From contig CAJGCD010000001.1 in the NCBI GenBank assembly GCA_904501715.1, positions 1-51,206 on the forward strand: a DNA stretch of 51,206 nucleotides. Reading direction: 5' to 3'. The notes under the pieces were generated by a model. It ran no database searches, had not been told where the DNA came from, and saw only the letters and a program-made list of their open reading frames with translations. Shown piece by piece: positions 15,707-24,512 of this stretch. Position numbers and translations under genes: made by a program. Positions within the stretch are counted from its first letter, which is position 1. Every line of letters starts with the position of its first letter. Source of the DNA: an uncultured Clostridia bacterium. Lineage in GTDB: Bacteria > Bacillota > Clostridia > Oscillospirales > CAG-272.

Positions 15707-16879
15707 TTATAGATACTGCCTTAGTATGGCGTTTATAAAATTGTCGCTTCTGTAAAGGTAATACCCCATGACCTTGTCACCGCTGTGCAGCTCGCGATTG
15801 CGTAGCCCGTCCGTGGCATATATGTGTAGCGCACCGGGATTTACCACTATTATCTTCCTTGCTCCATTATCCGCGTCAAAATAGTATCTCTCACTTTTGT
15901 AATGCGTTGCTATGGCTGCCCGATGCTCGTAGGTAACTACTCCCGCCTCGTCAAGCATAACTATATAACGTCTTTTTAGCGGTGTGATCAGCTTGCAGAA
16001 GTATTTCTGTCCTTCTCTCTCAAGTACTATATTTGCTCCCTCATAGGAGTTGAATACCGAGCGGTATACCCCTTTAGCGCTTACCAGCCTGCCAAAGCCA
16101 CCCCTCAGCGCCTTCTTCATATGCTTCATAAGCCGATGTCGGTGATATATCGCTCTTATGTATTTGAAGGTGAAAAGCCACAGTATGAGCAACAGCACCA
16201 TAATCGTCATAGTAACTATAAGCATCCAAAAGGTCATCATCACCGACCAGACAAAGGGTATCACCACGGGAAGGACCAAGGCTCCCGCCAGATACATAGC
16301 TACGCTGAAGCCCACCTGCTTTATCCAATCTATCGCGTCCTTTTTCTTTAATATCTCTCTTCTCTTTTCTCTGGGACGCGCCCACCAATTGAGCGTAGCG
16401 CAATAAGCCACGAGAGAAAAAAAGGTAACGGTAACGAAGGATACCACAAGAAATATGAAAAAATGCCATTTTGCGTCCACCGACAAAAGAAATCCGTACC
16501 GCATATCGGTATATGCCCACGATGGCATTATTGCCGTCAGGGCGCACAGCGTAATAACGTCGCACCACAGCTCCCCCGAGCGCAACACAAAGGTCAGCTT
16601 TGCGAAAAAGCCCTTGAGTCTCTCCTCGCAGGAAAGAAAGCGCGCGCGGTATTCTCTGTCGTGAAGAACAAATATGCTTATAAGAGAGAATTGAATCAGA
16701 AACAAGTAACCGTACCTTACGGCAGAATATAGGTCTTCTGTCCAGAAGCCCTGTATGTAACGCTCAAAAATACCGCTCGCCGTGAAGAGCGGAAGCAAAA
16801 ACGCCACCGCAAGATATACCGTATAAAGAACCGTTGCCTTTCCTATCCGGCGCAATATCGCTTTCCTTGACTCTGTCAT
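15707..16879 (-). CDS. Unrecognised six-helix membrane protein
   Basis: I do not recognise this 390-residue protein. Six hydrophobic segments are visible, at roughly 14-34, 55-73, 104-122, 136-160, 188-208 and 211-237, with positively charged stretches between them (ARPREKRREILKKK near 170-183) and a basic segment after the last helix (YHRHRLMKHMKKALRGG). Residues 250-390 form a soluble domain rich in beta-type sequence with no obvious catalytic motif. The N-terminus is probably cytoplasmic by the positive-inside rule. It is transcribed alone from a consensus promoter and has its own terminator, so neighbours give no clue. A start at 16879 follows AAAGGGGGCATCGAG. Confidence 0.75.
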   Translation of the reverse strand: MTESRKAILRRIGKATVLYTVYLAVAFLLPLFTASGIFERYIQGFWTEDLYSAVRYGYLFLIQFSLISIFVLHDREYRARFLSCEERLKGFFAKLTFVLRSGELWCDVITLCALTAIMPSWAYTDMRYGFLLSVDAKWHFFIFLVVSFVTVTFFSLVAYCATLNWWARPREKRREILKKKDAIDWIKQVGFSVAMYLAGALVLPVVIPFVWSVMMTFWMLIVTMTIMVLLLILWLFTFKYIRAIYHRHRLMKHMKKALRGGFGRLVSAKGVYRSVFNSYEGANIVLEREGQKYFCKLITPLKRRYIVMLDEAGVVTYEHRAAIATHYKSERYYFDADNGARKIIVVNPGALHIYATDGLRNRELHSGDKVMGYYLYRSDNFINAILRQYL

Positions 16880-16918
16880 CTCGATGCCCCCTTTCCAAAG
16901 CTGTATCCCTTTTAGATA

Positions 16919-16947
16919 ATTATAACTACTATCCTGTTTGATGTCAA
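16919..16947 (-). promoter_or_regulatory. Consensus sigma-A promoter of the orphan membrane protein
   Basis: On the minus strand a perfect TTGACA (16942-16947) and a perfect TATAAT (16919-16924) are 17 bases apart. Confidence 0.85.
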
Positions 16948-16985
16948 CCTTTTTTGATTATTATTAAATATTTGAAAAATATATC

Positions 16986-17014
16986 TTTACTTTTGTCCCT
17001 TTTTGTGATATAAT
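16986..17014 (+). promoter_or_regulatory. Sigma-A promoter of putP
   Basis: TTTACT (16986-16991) and TATAAT (17009-17014) with a 17-base spacer, 47 bases before the putP start. Confidence 0.7.
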
Positions 17015-17061
17015 TGGATTTAATATCTTTTTTTGCATAAAATTTCAAAGGAGCAATATCA

Positions 17062-18636
17062 ATGGACGGAAATACTATTCAGATTTTGATATCAATGGTA
17101 ATCTACATGGCAGTAGTTATCGGTATCGGAATCATATTCGCAAAAAGAGCAAACGCAAGCTCTGAAAACTACTTTTTGGGAGGCCGCTCGCTTGGACCTT
17201 GGGTCACCGCTATGAGCGCAGAGGCTTCCGACATGAGCGGATGGCTTTTGATGGGCCTTCCCGGTGTAGCATACTGGTGCGGTCTTGCCGACGCGGCGTG
17301 GACTGCTATCGGTCTTGCTATCGGTACTTATTTTAACTGGCTGATAGTTTCAAAGAGACTTCGCCGTTACAGTGTAAGAGCCAATAACTCTATCACTCTT
17401 CCCGAATTTTTCTCTAACAGATTCCGCGAGAAGAACAAGGTCATAATGACTCTCGCCGCAGCGTTCATACTCATATTCTTCACTGTATACGCTGCAAGCT
17501 GCTTCGTTACCTGCGGAAAGCTCTTCTCCACTCTTTTCGGCACTCCCTACATCGCTATGATGCTTCTTGGTGCCGTATTCGTTCTGGTCTACACCATACT
17601 CGGCGGCTTCCTTGCAGAAAGTGCCTCTGACTTTATGCAGGCTATCGTAATGATAGTGGCACTCGTAGTCGTTGTAGTTCTGGGTACTGTGACCGCAGGA
17701 GGTATAGGTGCCGTTATAGATAACGCCAACAATATCCCCGGATTTCTTGATTTCTTCGGCCTTGCCACACCCGTTACCAACGAGGCAGGTGAGCAGGCTG
17801 TTATCGCGGGAACACCTATTTTCGGTGAGGCTTCCCCCTACGGTATCCTCACTATCTGCTCAATGATGGCTTGGGGTCTCGGCTACTTCGGTATGCCTCA
17901 GGTCCTCCTCCGCTTTATGGCTATCCGCCGCGAGGACGAGCTCAAGCGCTCAAGACGCATAGCTATGGTCTGGGTAGTTATCTCCCTTAGTGTTGCCGTA
18001 TTTATAGGAATTATGGGCAGACAGCTCTTCCCTGTGGCTCACGTTACAAAATCGGCAGCTGAGAATATCTTTATCACCCTTTCCACAAAGCTTCTTCCTC
18101 CCCTTCTCGCGGGATTTGTAATGGCGGGAATTCTTGCGGCTACCATAAGCTCCTCCGATTCCTATCTTCTCATTGCCGCTTCGGCGTTCTCCAAAAACGT
18201 ATTCCAAGGAATACTCAAGAAGAACGCTACCGACAAGCAGGTAATGTGGGTATCGAGAATAACCCTTCTTGCTATCGCGGTAATCGCCGCTATTATAGCT
18301 CTTGACGAAAACAGCGTTATCTTCACTATCGTATCCTTTGCGTGGGCAGGCTTCGGAGCGACCTTTGGTCCTCTTATGCTCTTCTCTCTCTTCTGGAAGA
18401 GAACGACACAGGCAGGCGCTATCGCGGGTATGATAGGCGGCGCGGGCATGGTATTCCTCTGGAAGCTTGTGCTCAATCCCCTTGGCGGAGTGTTCGCTAT
18501 ATACGAGCTTCTTCCCGCGTTCATCTTCTCTGCTATCTGCATAGCTGTAGTATCTCTTCTTACCAAGAAGCCCTCCGCTGAAGTAGAGGAAGACTTCGAG
18601 GCTGTAAAGCATGGCACAGAGGACGTTTTAGTCTGA
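17062..18636 (+). CDS. putP: Sodium/proline symporter
   Basis: The 524-residue protein belongs to the sodium:solute symporter family, with about 13 membrane helices. PutP-type markers are NYFLGGRSLGPWVTAMSAEASDMSGW in pieces at residues 36-61 (the Ser/Asp-rich unwound part of helix 2), LSKRLRRYS-like VSKRLRRYSVRANNSITLP after helix 3, FTVYAASCFVTCGKLF, and ISSSDSYLLIAASAF near residue 370, which helps form the sodium site. Length is slightly above the usual 490-510 because of an extended loop near residues 230-255. It would import proline with sodium, a nitrogen and energy source and also an osmolyte. It is a single-gene unit from its own promoter; AAAGGAG precedes the ATG. Confidence 0.93.
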   Translation: MDGNTIQILISMVIYMAVVIGIGIIFAKRANASSENYFLGGRSLGPWVTAMSAEASDMSGWLLMGLPGVAYWCGLADAAWTAIGLAIGTYFNWLIVSKRLRRYSVRANNSITLPEFFSNRFREKNKVIMTLAAAFILIFFTVYAASCFVTCGKLFSTLFGTPYIAMMLLGAVFVLVYTILGGFLAESASDFMQAIVMIVALVVVVVLGTVTAGGIGAVIDNANNIPGFLDFFGLATPVTNEAGEQAVIAGTPIFGEASPYGILTICSMMAWGLGYFGMPQVLLRFMAIRREDELKRSRRIAMVWVVISLSVAVFIGIMGRQLFPVAHVTKSAAENIFITLSTKLLPPLLAGFVMAGILAATISSSDSYLLIAASAFSKNVFQGILKKNATDKQVMWVSRITLLAIAVIAAIIALDENSVIFTIVSFAWAGFGATFGPLMLFSLFWKRTTQAGAIAGMIGGAGMVFLWKLVLNPLGGVFAIYELLPAFIFSAICIAVVSLLTKKPSAEVEEDFEAVKHGTEDVLV

Positions 18637-18664
18637 TAATATAAATAAATCTGATAATATAAAT

Positions 18665-18702
18665 AAAAAAGAAAAAGCCGCAAGTGCGGCTTTTTCTTTT
18701 TT
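18665..18702. terminator. Bidirectional terminator between putP and AraC gene
   Basis: GCCGC pairs with GCGGC across a 4-base loop, extended by A5-G-A-rich and T5-C-T-rich arms to about 17 bp. It overlaps the first bases of the stop codon of the minus-strand AraC gene. Confidence 0.9.
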
Positions 18703-19531
18703 ATCCAAGGCTGTCTCTTCGGACCTCCTTGGGGGATTTATGAAAGGTATCGCGGCATACCTGATCAAAGGAGCGGATACTCTGAAATCCACTCTCAAAG
18801 CATATACGGGATATGGGAAGGTCGGTATCCTGAAGCATAGCGTAAGCATGCTCTAATCGGTACTGATTGAGCATCTTTTTGAAATTCATACCTATAACCC
18901 GATTAAATATCCTCGAAAGATATTGGTAATTGTACCCCTTTTCTCTCGCAACGTCCCGCAAAGTAATATCCCTTTTGAAATTTTCGGCAATATACTGAGC
19001 CACCGCCATAGTGACTGCGTCAGCAGTAGGGGTGGGCACGAGTTCGGTCCTGTCAAGAAGCTCTCCTCCCAGCATATAAAGACAGCCCTTTACCTGCATA
19101 CGTATCTGGTGAGGTGCTATGCGTATGCACAGCCCGCTGTCCTTACCAAAGAACTCTTCCATTTTGTCAAGAAAAAATCTCATAAGAGACTCACTTGGAT
19201 GAAAAACGCAGGTTTTGGGTCTTCTCCCGTCAAGAGTTTGGGAAAGAGTAAGGATAAGATGATCATGGAAGGTCACTCTTCGTACGGCGGACTCCTCCTT
19301 TATGGAAAAGCTATGTATCTGGAACGGGCTTACGAATATAGCGTCACCCACCTCAAGCAAATACTCCTGACCGCCCACCGAACATTGGCAGCATCCCTTT
19401 ATGACCATAAGGAACTCAAAATTCTTATGAAAATGCGGAGATTCGAAATCCAAAGCGCTGTTATCGTAAACATACGTAGAAAATTCCGAATTAAAGGTAT
19501 TTTCGGTCTGGTGATATAAGCTTTTCTTCAT
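18701..19531 (-). CDS. AraC-family regulator with cupin sensor
   Basis: Start set at 19531 (MKKSLYHQTENTF), after GGAGGG; a longer frame to 19621 would include the region of the divergent promoter. The 276-residue protein has an N-terminal cupin domain (about 15-110) with SPHFHKNFEFLMVIKG and VGDAIFVSPFQIHSF, the His-rich pattern of sugar-responsive AraC proteins. The C-terminal double HTH (about 175-275) includes ITLRDVAREKGYNYQYLSRIF, PISRICFESGFQSIRSF and a final KSPKEVRRD. It is transcribed divergently from the large phosphoesterase gene at 19660, a likely target. The effector is unknown. Confidence 0.9.
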   Translation of the reverse strand: MKKSLYHQTENTFNSEFSTYVYDNSALDFESPHFHKNFEFLMVIKGCCQCSVGGQEYLLEVGDAIFVSPFQIHSFSIKEESAVRRVTFHDHLILTLSQTLDGRRPKTCVFHPSESLMRFFLDKMEEFFGKDSGLCIRIAPHQIRMQVKGCLYMLGGELLDRTELVPTPTADAVTMAVAQYIAENFKRDITLRDVAREKGYNYQYLSRIFNRVIGMNFKKMLNQYRLEHAYAMLQDTDLPISRICFESGFQSIRSFDQVCRDTFHKSPKEVRRDSLG

Positions 19532-19589
19532 ATTAACCCTCCGCAAAAAGTCAACTTCCTGCCATAAATCATACATTAAATGTTTTGTT

Positions 19590-19618
19590 TTGTCAAGTAT
19601 TATATGGTAAATTATATA
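19590..19618 (+). promoter_or_regulatory. Promoter of the LamG-phosphoesterase gene
   Basis: TTGTCA (19590-19595) and TATATA (19613-19618) with a 17-base spacer, 41 bases before the start. It lies in the 128-base gap shared with the divergent AraC gene. Confidence 0.6.
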
Positions 19619-19659
19619 CATGATCTGCTATTTTAAAAGCAAACAAAGGAGACACGAAC

Positions 19660-22600
19660 ATGAAAAAATTTCTATCTGTTCTGCTTACGGTATGTATGAT
19701 GCTTCCGCTGTTAGCGGTACTGCCCGTAAGCGCAGCTACACCCACCGATGGCTTTACCTTTGACGGTGACGAATGGTACTATGCCAACGGAACTCTTTCA
19801 GACGTACCCCGTACGGTCGAAGCGTGGATATACGTTGACCCTAATTATGCGACCCAAGCCAGAACTACTATTATCAGTAACTACAATGGATTTACAAATT
19901 ACGCTTACTGGCATCTGGCGCTGCATTACACTACCGATACGGGCTTGTATCCCTACTTTGAATGGAACGAGCTTTATAACAACACCACTAGCCAGCAGAC
20001 CATAAGAAAGTTCAATTTCACCAACGCTAAGATAACCGCAGGCGAGTGGACTCATATCGCAGTGGTTATAGACGCTGCCAACAATTACGTAAGCTGCTAT
20101 AAAAACGGCACTCACATTCAGAACAACAACGGCTCCTTCCAGCTCAGCGACATAGCTAAAAACACTGTCGAGCTTCCCTTTAGCATCGGTAACGACAGCC
20201 GTCCTTCCGCTACGGGCACTGAAGCTGACCGTGCGTTCCACGGAAAGATAGCAAGCATATCACTCTTTGACGATGTGCGCACGGCTTCCGAGATATCATC
20301 CGATTATTCCAATGGAGCTGCAACGGATGATGCCAACGCTCTTGCCCATTGGGATTTCACCTCCAACGCTGAATCCGTCACCGACAAGGTAGGTAACATT
20401 GACCTGACATTGAGCAAATATTGGCTGACTGAGGACGAAATGAAGGCTATCCGCGGTGACAGCTTTGACCCCGAGTATTCCTTCGCGGTAGTAGGCGACA
20501 TTCAGTATATCACCGAATACGACGTAAATAACGGCACATCCTTCGTAGAGGAAATGCACGAATGGATAGCGGACAACGTTAGTGATAAAAATATCAAATA
20601 CGTTATGAATATGGGTGACATCACCAACCAAGATACAGATGCCGAATGGAAGCTGGCGTATGACTCGGTATCCGGTGCTCTTAACGAAGTGGTGGACTAT
20701 TCCATGATAAGAGGCAACCACGACCTTTATCTTGGCGGCACGGGCCTTGATACTTATTGGGGCACGGATGACGTATATACTGCTCAATTCAGGAGCGACA
20801 GAGGCGGTATGTACGTTGACGGCTCTGTAATAAACACATACACCAAATTCACTGTTGGATCTACCTCTTGGCTTGTCATTAATCTTGATTTTGCCGCAAA
20901 TGACGGCGTTCTCGACTGGGCAAATCAGGTAGTTGCGGCGCATCCCGACCACAAGGTAATAATGACCACTCACGGTTATCTCCATATGGACGGTACGCCC
21001 ATTTCGGACGAGGACTCGGGAAGTCTTTGGGGTGATACAAAAAATAACGGCGAGGAGATGTGGACTAAATTCGCGTCTCTTCACGAAAATATTGTTCTGA
21101 TACTATCAGGTCATATGGAATCCAACAACATCATGATGAGTCAGGCAAAGGGTGTACACGGAAATACCGTTACACAGTTCCTTATAGACCAGCAGGCAGT
21201 AGACAAGGCTTATATGACTGCGGAAGCAAAGCCTCTCGGTCTTGTGGCTATGTTCTACTTTGACAAGGACGGAAAGAACGTTTCGGTAGAGTGGTACTCC
21301 CCTCTTCGAAACAAATACTTCCAGACACGCAATCAGCTCTCCTTTGATATGACCGCCGCTTGCGAGGAACAAAAAATCGAGTGGAGCGGAGTATCTATTA
21401 CACCAAAGGGCGCGGGAACTATAAGCGACCCCTACGTTGTTGAAAACGGCGGAAATCTTTTGTGGATGTCACAGCAGTGCTCCACTGTAAAAGACAATGA
21501 GCCCTATTTTGACGGTGTTTACTTCAAGCAGATATGCGACATAGATCTTGGAGGTAATATTGTAAAATCTATTGGATATTACCACACCACCGAGGCAGGA
21601 GCATTGAAGATGGCGGCATTCGGAGGTTATTACGACGGCGGCGGATATTCCATCAAAAACGGACGTATAAGCGCATATAACATTTCTCATAAGCAGGATA
21701 TTAACTGGAGCGACGGACTGTTCGGTGCTATCTACGGTGCCACCATAAAGAACGTCGTGCTTGAAAATATAGACATATACAGCAAAGGCGTAACAGGTGC
21801 TATAGTAGGAAGAGCAATAGCTCCTTTTGACGGAAGCGCAACGGCTGATTTCAATATTATATCGGGCTGTGAGGTCAAGTCCACCTGTAACATATACGCA
21901 TATCACTGTCTTGGACAGTCTGTCAATGATGAGACGGTCTACGGCAATGAACATAACGCGGGTATTGTAGGCTCTATATGCGGTATGGCTTACGCTACCA
22001 CGATAAAGGGCTGTACCTCCGCCGCGGAGTTCTCACTCGACGGAAACCACTCGATTGCGGGCGGAATCGTGGGAGCCGCGGGATACAACTCTGTCATTGA
22101 TGCCTGCTCGTTTACAGGCGGAATGACTGTCGCTGAAGCCTCTTCCAAGGTGGCTTCCTCCTTCGGCGGTATCGTGGGAGCGGTAATTCCCTGCTCCACC
22201 AGTGAAACTATGTGGGTGAGCGACGTTACCACGGGCTCGCTGAGCATAAGCAACTGCTACAACAGCGGATATTTCCTTTACTCCGCAAGCACAGCCCCCT
22301 CAAAGGAGCTGCACTGGGGCGGTATAGTCGGAAACGCAAGCGAGCTTTACGACATCGACAACGCAATGACAATAAGCAAATGCTATAACCTTTACGGCAA
22401 GCAGGCAGAAAGCACTCTCACAAGCAACTGCTGGATAGGCGGTATCGTGGGCAAGGCAGGCGCTACCGAGGGCGCGGACGTCGGAACTCTTGTCATCACT
22501 GACAGCACCTCGGTAACCGTGGATGCCAAGGGCGGTACGGGAACTAACGAATATCGCTATACAAATACAAAAACAAGCGATAACAAGCTCCCCGCTGAGG

Positions 22601-22998
22601 CAGACAATATGGTGACAACACTCTCCGCTAACGATATGTCGAATAAGGTGAGCGAAATTGATAAGCTCATATCCTCTATCAGACCCTTTAAGCTGGTAGA
22701 TATACAGGACAACACCAACCAAGGCGGAAATAACTCTCAAGGCGGAGAGAGCAATACTCCCGGTGACGGCAATAATTCCAATATCGGCAACAACGGTTCC
22801 GATAATAACGACAGTAACGTCGGCAATGATGAGGTAACGGATACATCCGCGCAGACCACGGCAACATCCACATCGGATGCTACTCAGGCTCCTGCAAATA
22901 CGGTGGTCGTAATTGTAATTGTAGTCGCGGCTGCATCTGTTCTGCTTTGCGCACTCGTTCTCGGTACGGTAATATTGCTTGCAAAGAAAAAAAGCTGA
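19660..22998 (+). CDS. Membrane-anchored LamG-metallophosphoesterase-GLUG protein
   Basis: A 1112-residue exported protein. Residues 1-26 are a signal peptide ending ...PVSA-A. Residues 28-240 form a LamG/concanavalin-like domain (EAWIYVDP, EWTHIAVVID, AHWDF). Residues 273-560 are a calcineurin-like metallophosphoesterase with the full metal-site series D280 (GDIQ), D320 (GDIT), N353-H354-D355 (RGNHD), H438 (TTHG) and H485 (SGHM). Residues 590-1040 contain repeats of the type GGIVGxAxxxSxI, as in GLUG-motif regions. A Gly/Asn/Ser-rich stalk (about 1045-1080) leads to a C-terminal helix near 1085-1107 and the tail KKKS, so it is held in the membrane facing outward. There is no LPxTG. It is monocistronic and opposite an AraC gene. 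A role in cutting extracellular phosphoesters bound to glycans is inference. Confidence 0.88.
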   Translation: MKKFLSVLLTVCMMLPLLAVLPVSAATPTDGFTFDGDEWYYANGTLSDVPRTVEAWIYVDPNYATQARTTIISNYNGFTNYAYWHLALHYTTDTGLYPYFEWNELYNNTTSQQTIRKFNFTNAKITAGEWTHIAVVIDAANNYVSCYKNGTHIQNNNGSFQLSDIAKNTVELPFSIGNDSRPSATGTEADRAFHGKIASISLFDDVRTASEISSDYSNGAATDDANALAHWDFTSNAESVTDKVGNIDLTLSKYWLTEDEMKAIRGDSFDPEYSFAVVGDIQYITEYDVNNGTSFVEEMHEWIADNVSDKNIKYVMNMGDITNQDTDAEWKLAYDSVSGALNEVVDYSMIRGNHDLYLGGTGLDTYWGTDDVYTAQFRSDRGGMYVDGSVINTYTKFTVGSTSWLVINLDFAANDGVLDWANQVVAAHPDHKVIMTTHGYLHMDGTPISDEDSGSLWGDTKNNGEEMWTKFASLHENIVLILSGHMESNNIMMSQAKGVHGNTVTQFLIDQQAVDKAYMTAEAKPLGLVAMFYFDKDGKNVSVEWYSPLRNKYFQTRNQLSFDMTAACEEQKIEWSGVSITPKGAGTISDPYVVENGGNLLWMSQQCSTVKDNEPYFDGVYFKQICDIDLGGNIVKSIGYYHTTEAGALKMAAFGGYYDGGGYSIKNGRISAYNISHKQDINWSDGLFGAIYGATIKNVVLENIDIYSKGVTGAIVGRAIAPFDGSATADFNIISGCEVKSTCNIYAYHCLGQSVNDETVYGNEHNAGIVGSICGMAYATTIKGCTSAAEFSLDGNHSIAGGIVGAAGYNSVIDACSFTGGMTVAEASSKVASSFGGIVGAVIPCSTSETMWVSDVTTGSLSISNCYNSGYFLYSASTAPSKELHWGGIVGNASELYDIDNAMTISKCYNLYGKQAESTLTSNCWIGGIVGKAGATEGADVGTLVITDSTSVTVDAKGGTGTNEYRYTNTKTSDNKLPAEADNMVTTLSANDMSNKVSEIDKLISSIRPFKLVDIQDNTNQGGNNSQGGESNTPGDGNNSNIGNNGSDNNDSNVGNDEVTDTSAQTTATSTSDATQAPANTVVVIVIVVAAASVLLCALVLGTVILLAKKKS

Positions 22999-23022
22999 CA
23001 TTTTTCAAAAAAACTAAAAATT

Positions 23023-23059
23023 TTCCTCAGGATGCCTCTACATCCTGAGGAATTTTGTT
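23023..23059 (+). terminator. Terminator after the phosphoesterase gene
   Basis: TTCCTCAGGATG (23023-23034) pairs perfectly with CATCCTGAGGAA (23041-23052) across a 6-base loop, followed by TTTTGTTT. Confidence 0.92.
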
Positions 23060-23073
23060 TATTGCGAGCCAGA

Positions 23074-23112
23074 GATTGACATAAAGTTAACACTTCAAAA
23101 CGATTGACATAA
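23074..23112 (+). repeat. Direct repeat GATTGACATAA in the rnf promoter
   Basis: GATTGACATAA occurs at 23074-23084 and again at 23102-23112, 28 bases apart; each copy is followed by a similar CTTCAAA element. The second copy carries the -35 box of the rnf promoter. It may be a tandem operator or a duplicated promoter. Confidence 0.55.
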
Positions 23113-23132
23113 CCCTTCAAATGTTATATAAT
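23104..23132 (+). promoter_or_regulatory. Consensus sigma-A promoter of the rnf operon
   Basis: TTGACA (23104-23109) and TATAAT (23127-23132), both perfect, 17 bases apart. The leader to rnfC is about 65 bases and contains a small hairpin CGTTG/CAACG at 23141-23156. Confidence 0.9.
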
Positions 23133-23201
23133 ATATGTGACGTTGAAAAACCAACGGCTTTTTGCCTAAAACATTATACAAAAAGAAAGGCAGGTACAGA
23201 A

Positions 23202-24512
23202 ATGGCATTTTTCTTAAACGGAGTTCACGTTCCTCACAGAAAGAACACCGCAAACTCCGCGGCTGTGAGAATGGATGCTCCGAATACAGTTACCATACCT
23301 ATGGCGATGCATATAGGCAGACCCGCCATACCTATCGTTAAAGTAGGAGATGAAGTAAAGGTCGGCACACTTATAGGTGCGCAGGACGGCTTTATATCCT
23401 CTCCTGTTTACTCGAGCGTTTCGGGAAGAGTAAAGAAGATATCCGACATCCTTCTCTCAAACGGAGCAAAGGCTCCCGCAGTTACCATAGAAAGCGACGG
23501 TCTTATGAGTGATGACGAGTCCCTGACCCCTCCCACCATAGCTTCACGGGAGGACCTTGTAGAAGCCATCAAAAAGAGCGGCGTCGTAGGTCTTGGCGGT
23601 GCGGGCTTCCCTACTTACGTGAAATTTTCGGTTGAGTCCGAAAAGGTAGACGAGCTTATTATAAACGGAGCAGAGTGCGAGCCCTATATCACAAGCGACT
23701 CCAACACTATGATAAACCGCTCCGAGGATATGGCTTACGGAATAGAGCTTATCATAAAATACTTTGACCCCAAGAGAGTTATAATCGGAATAGAGAGCAA
23801 CAAAAAAGCAGCTATCGCTTCTATGAAGGCGCTCGCAAATACAGATGCCCGTATAAGCGTAAAGGTTCTTCCCTCGGTATATCCCCAAGGCGGAGAAAAG
23901 GTGCTTGTGTATCACACTACGGGTAAAGCAATACCTATGGGCAAGCTTCCAATTGACGTTGGCTGTATCGTCTGCAATTGCACAACTATTGCGGCAATCG
24001 GAAGCTACGCAAAAACGGGAATGCCCTTGGTCAAAAAGTGTGTAACCGTAGACGGCGGTGCCGTAAAGGAGCCTAAGAACGTTATTGTTCCCATAGGAAC
24101 AAGCATCAAAGAGCTCATAGAATTCTGCGGCGGTCTTACCTCCGCTCCCGAAAAGGTTCTTTACGGAGGTCCTATGATGGGTATAGCCATCCCCGATATG
24201 GATGCCCCCGTGCTGAAGAACACAAATGCGGTGCTGGCGCTTACAACTAAGGAGGCAAAAACTCCCGAGGCTTCTGCCTGCATACGCTGCGGCTCTTGTC
24301 TTAATACCTGCCCATTTGGTATAAATCCCGCGGGCATTGCAGCCGCTTTGACAAAAAAGGATTTTGAAACAGTAGAAAAGCTTGGAATAAATCTCTGTAT
24401 GGAATGCGGCTGCTGTAGCTTTGTCTGCCCCGCTCACATTCCGCTTGTGCAGAATAACAAGCTCGCTAAGGCGGCTCTCAGAGAAGAAAAAACAAAGGAG
24501 GATAGGAAATAA
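23202..24512 (+). CDS. rnfC: RnfC, NADH/ferredoxin-binding subunit of Rnf
   Basis: Start set at 23202 (MAFFLNGVHVPHRKNTA) behind AAAGGCAGG; an upstream in-frame codon would start inside the promoter region. The 436-residue protein is RnfC: an N-terminal lipoyl-like domain, a Rossmann-type NADH/FMN domain with VGLGGAGFPTYVKF and INGAECEPYI, a SLBB region (VTVDGGAVKEPKN), and two 4Fe-4S motifs, C360-I-R-C-G-S-C...CP and CMECGCCSFVCP near residue 399. It is the peripheral cytoplasmic subunit that reacts with NAD(H) in the ferredoxin:NAD oxidoreductase, an ion pump. It is first in the rnfCDGEAB operon and touches rnfD by one base (24512). Confidence 0.96.
   Translation: MAFFLNGVHVPHRKNTANSAAVRMDAPNTVTIPMAMHIGRPAIPIVKVGDEVKVGTLIGAQDGFISSPVYSSVSGRVKKISDILLSNGAKAPAVTIESDGLMSDDESLTPPTIASREDLVEAIKKSGVVGLGGAGFPTYVKFSVESEKVDELIINGAECEPYITSDSNTMINRSEDMAYGIELIIKYFDPKRVIIGIESNKKAAIASMKALANTDARISVKVLPSVYPQGGEKVLVYHTTGKAIPMGKLPIDVGCIVCNCTTIAAIGSYAKTGMPLVKKCVTVDGGAVKEPKNVIVPIGTSIKELIEFCGGLTSAPEKVLYGGPMMGIAIPDMDAPVLKNTNAVLALTTKEAKTPEASACIRCGSCLNTCPFGINPAGIAAALTKKDFETVEKLGINLCMECGCCSFVCPAHIPLVQNNKLAKAALREEKTKEDRK

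Noticed and set aside
23141..23156. Small hairpin CGTTG/CAACG with GGCTTTTT after it, in the rnfC leader
   Set aside because: The stem is only 5 bp; too weak to call an attenuator.
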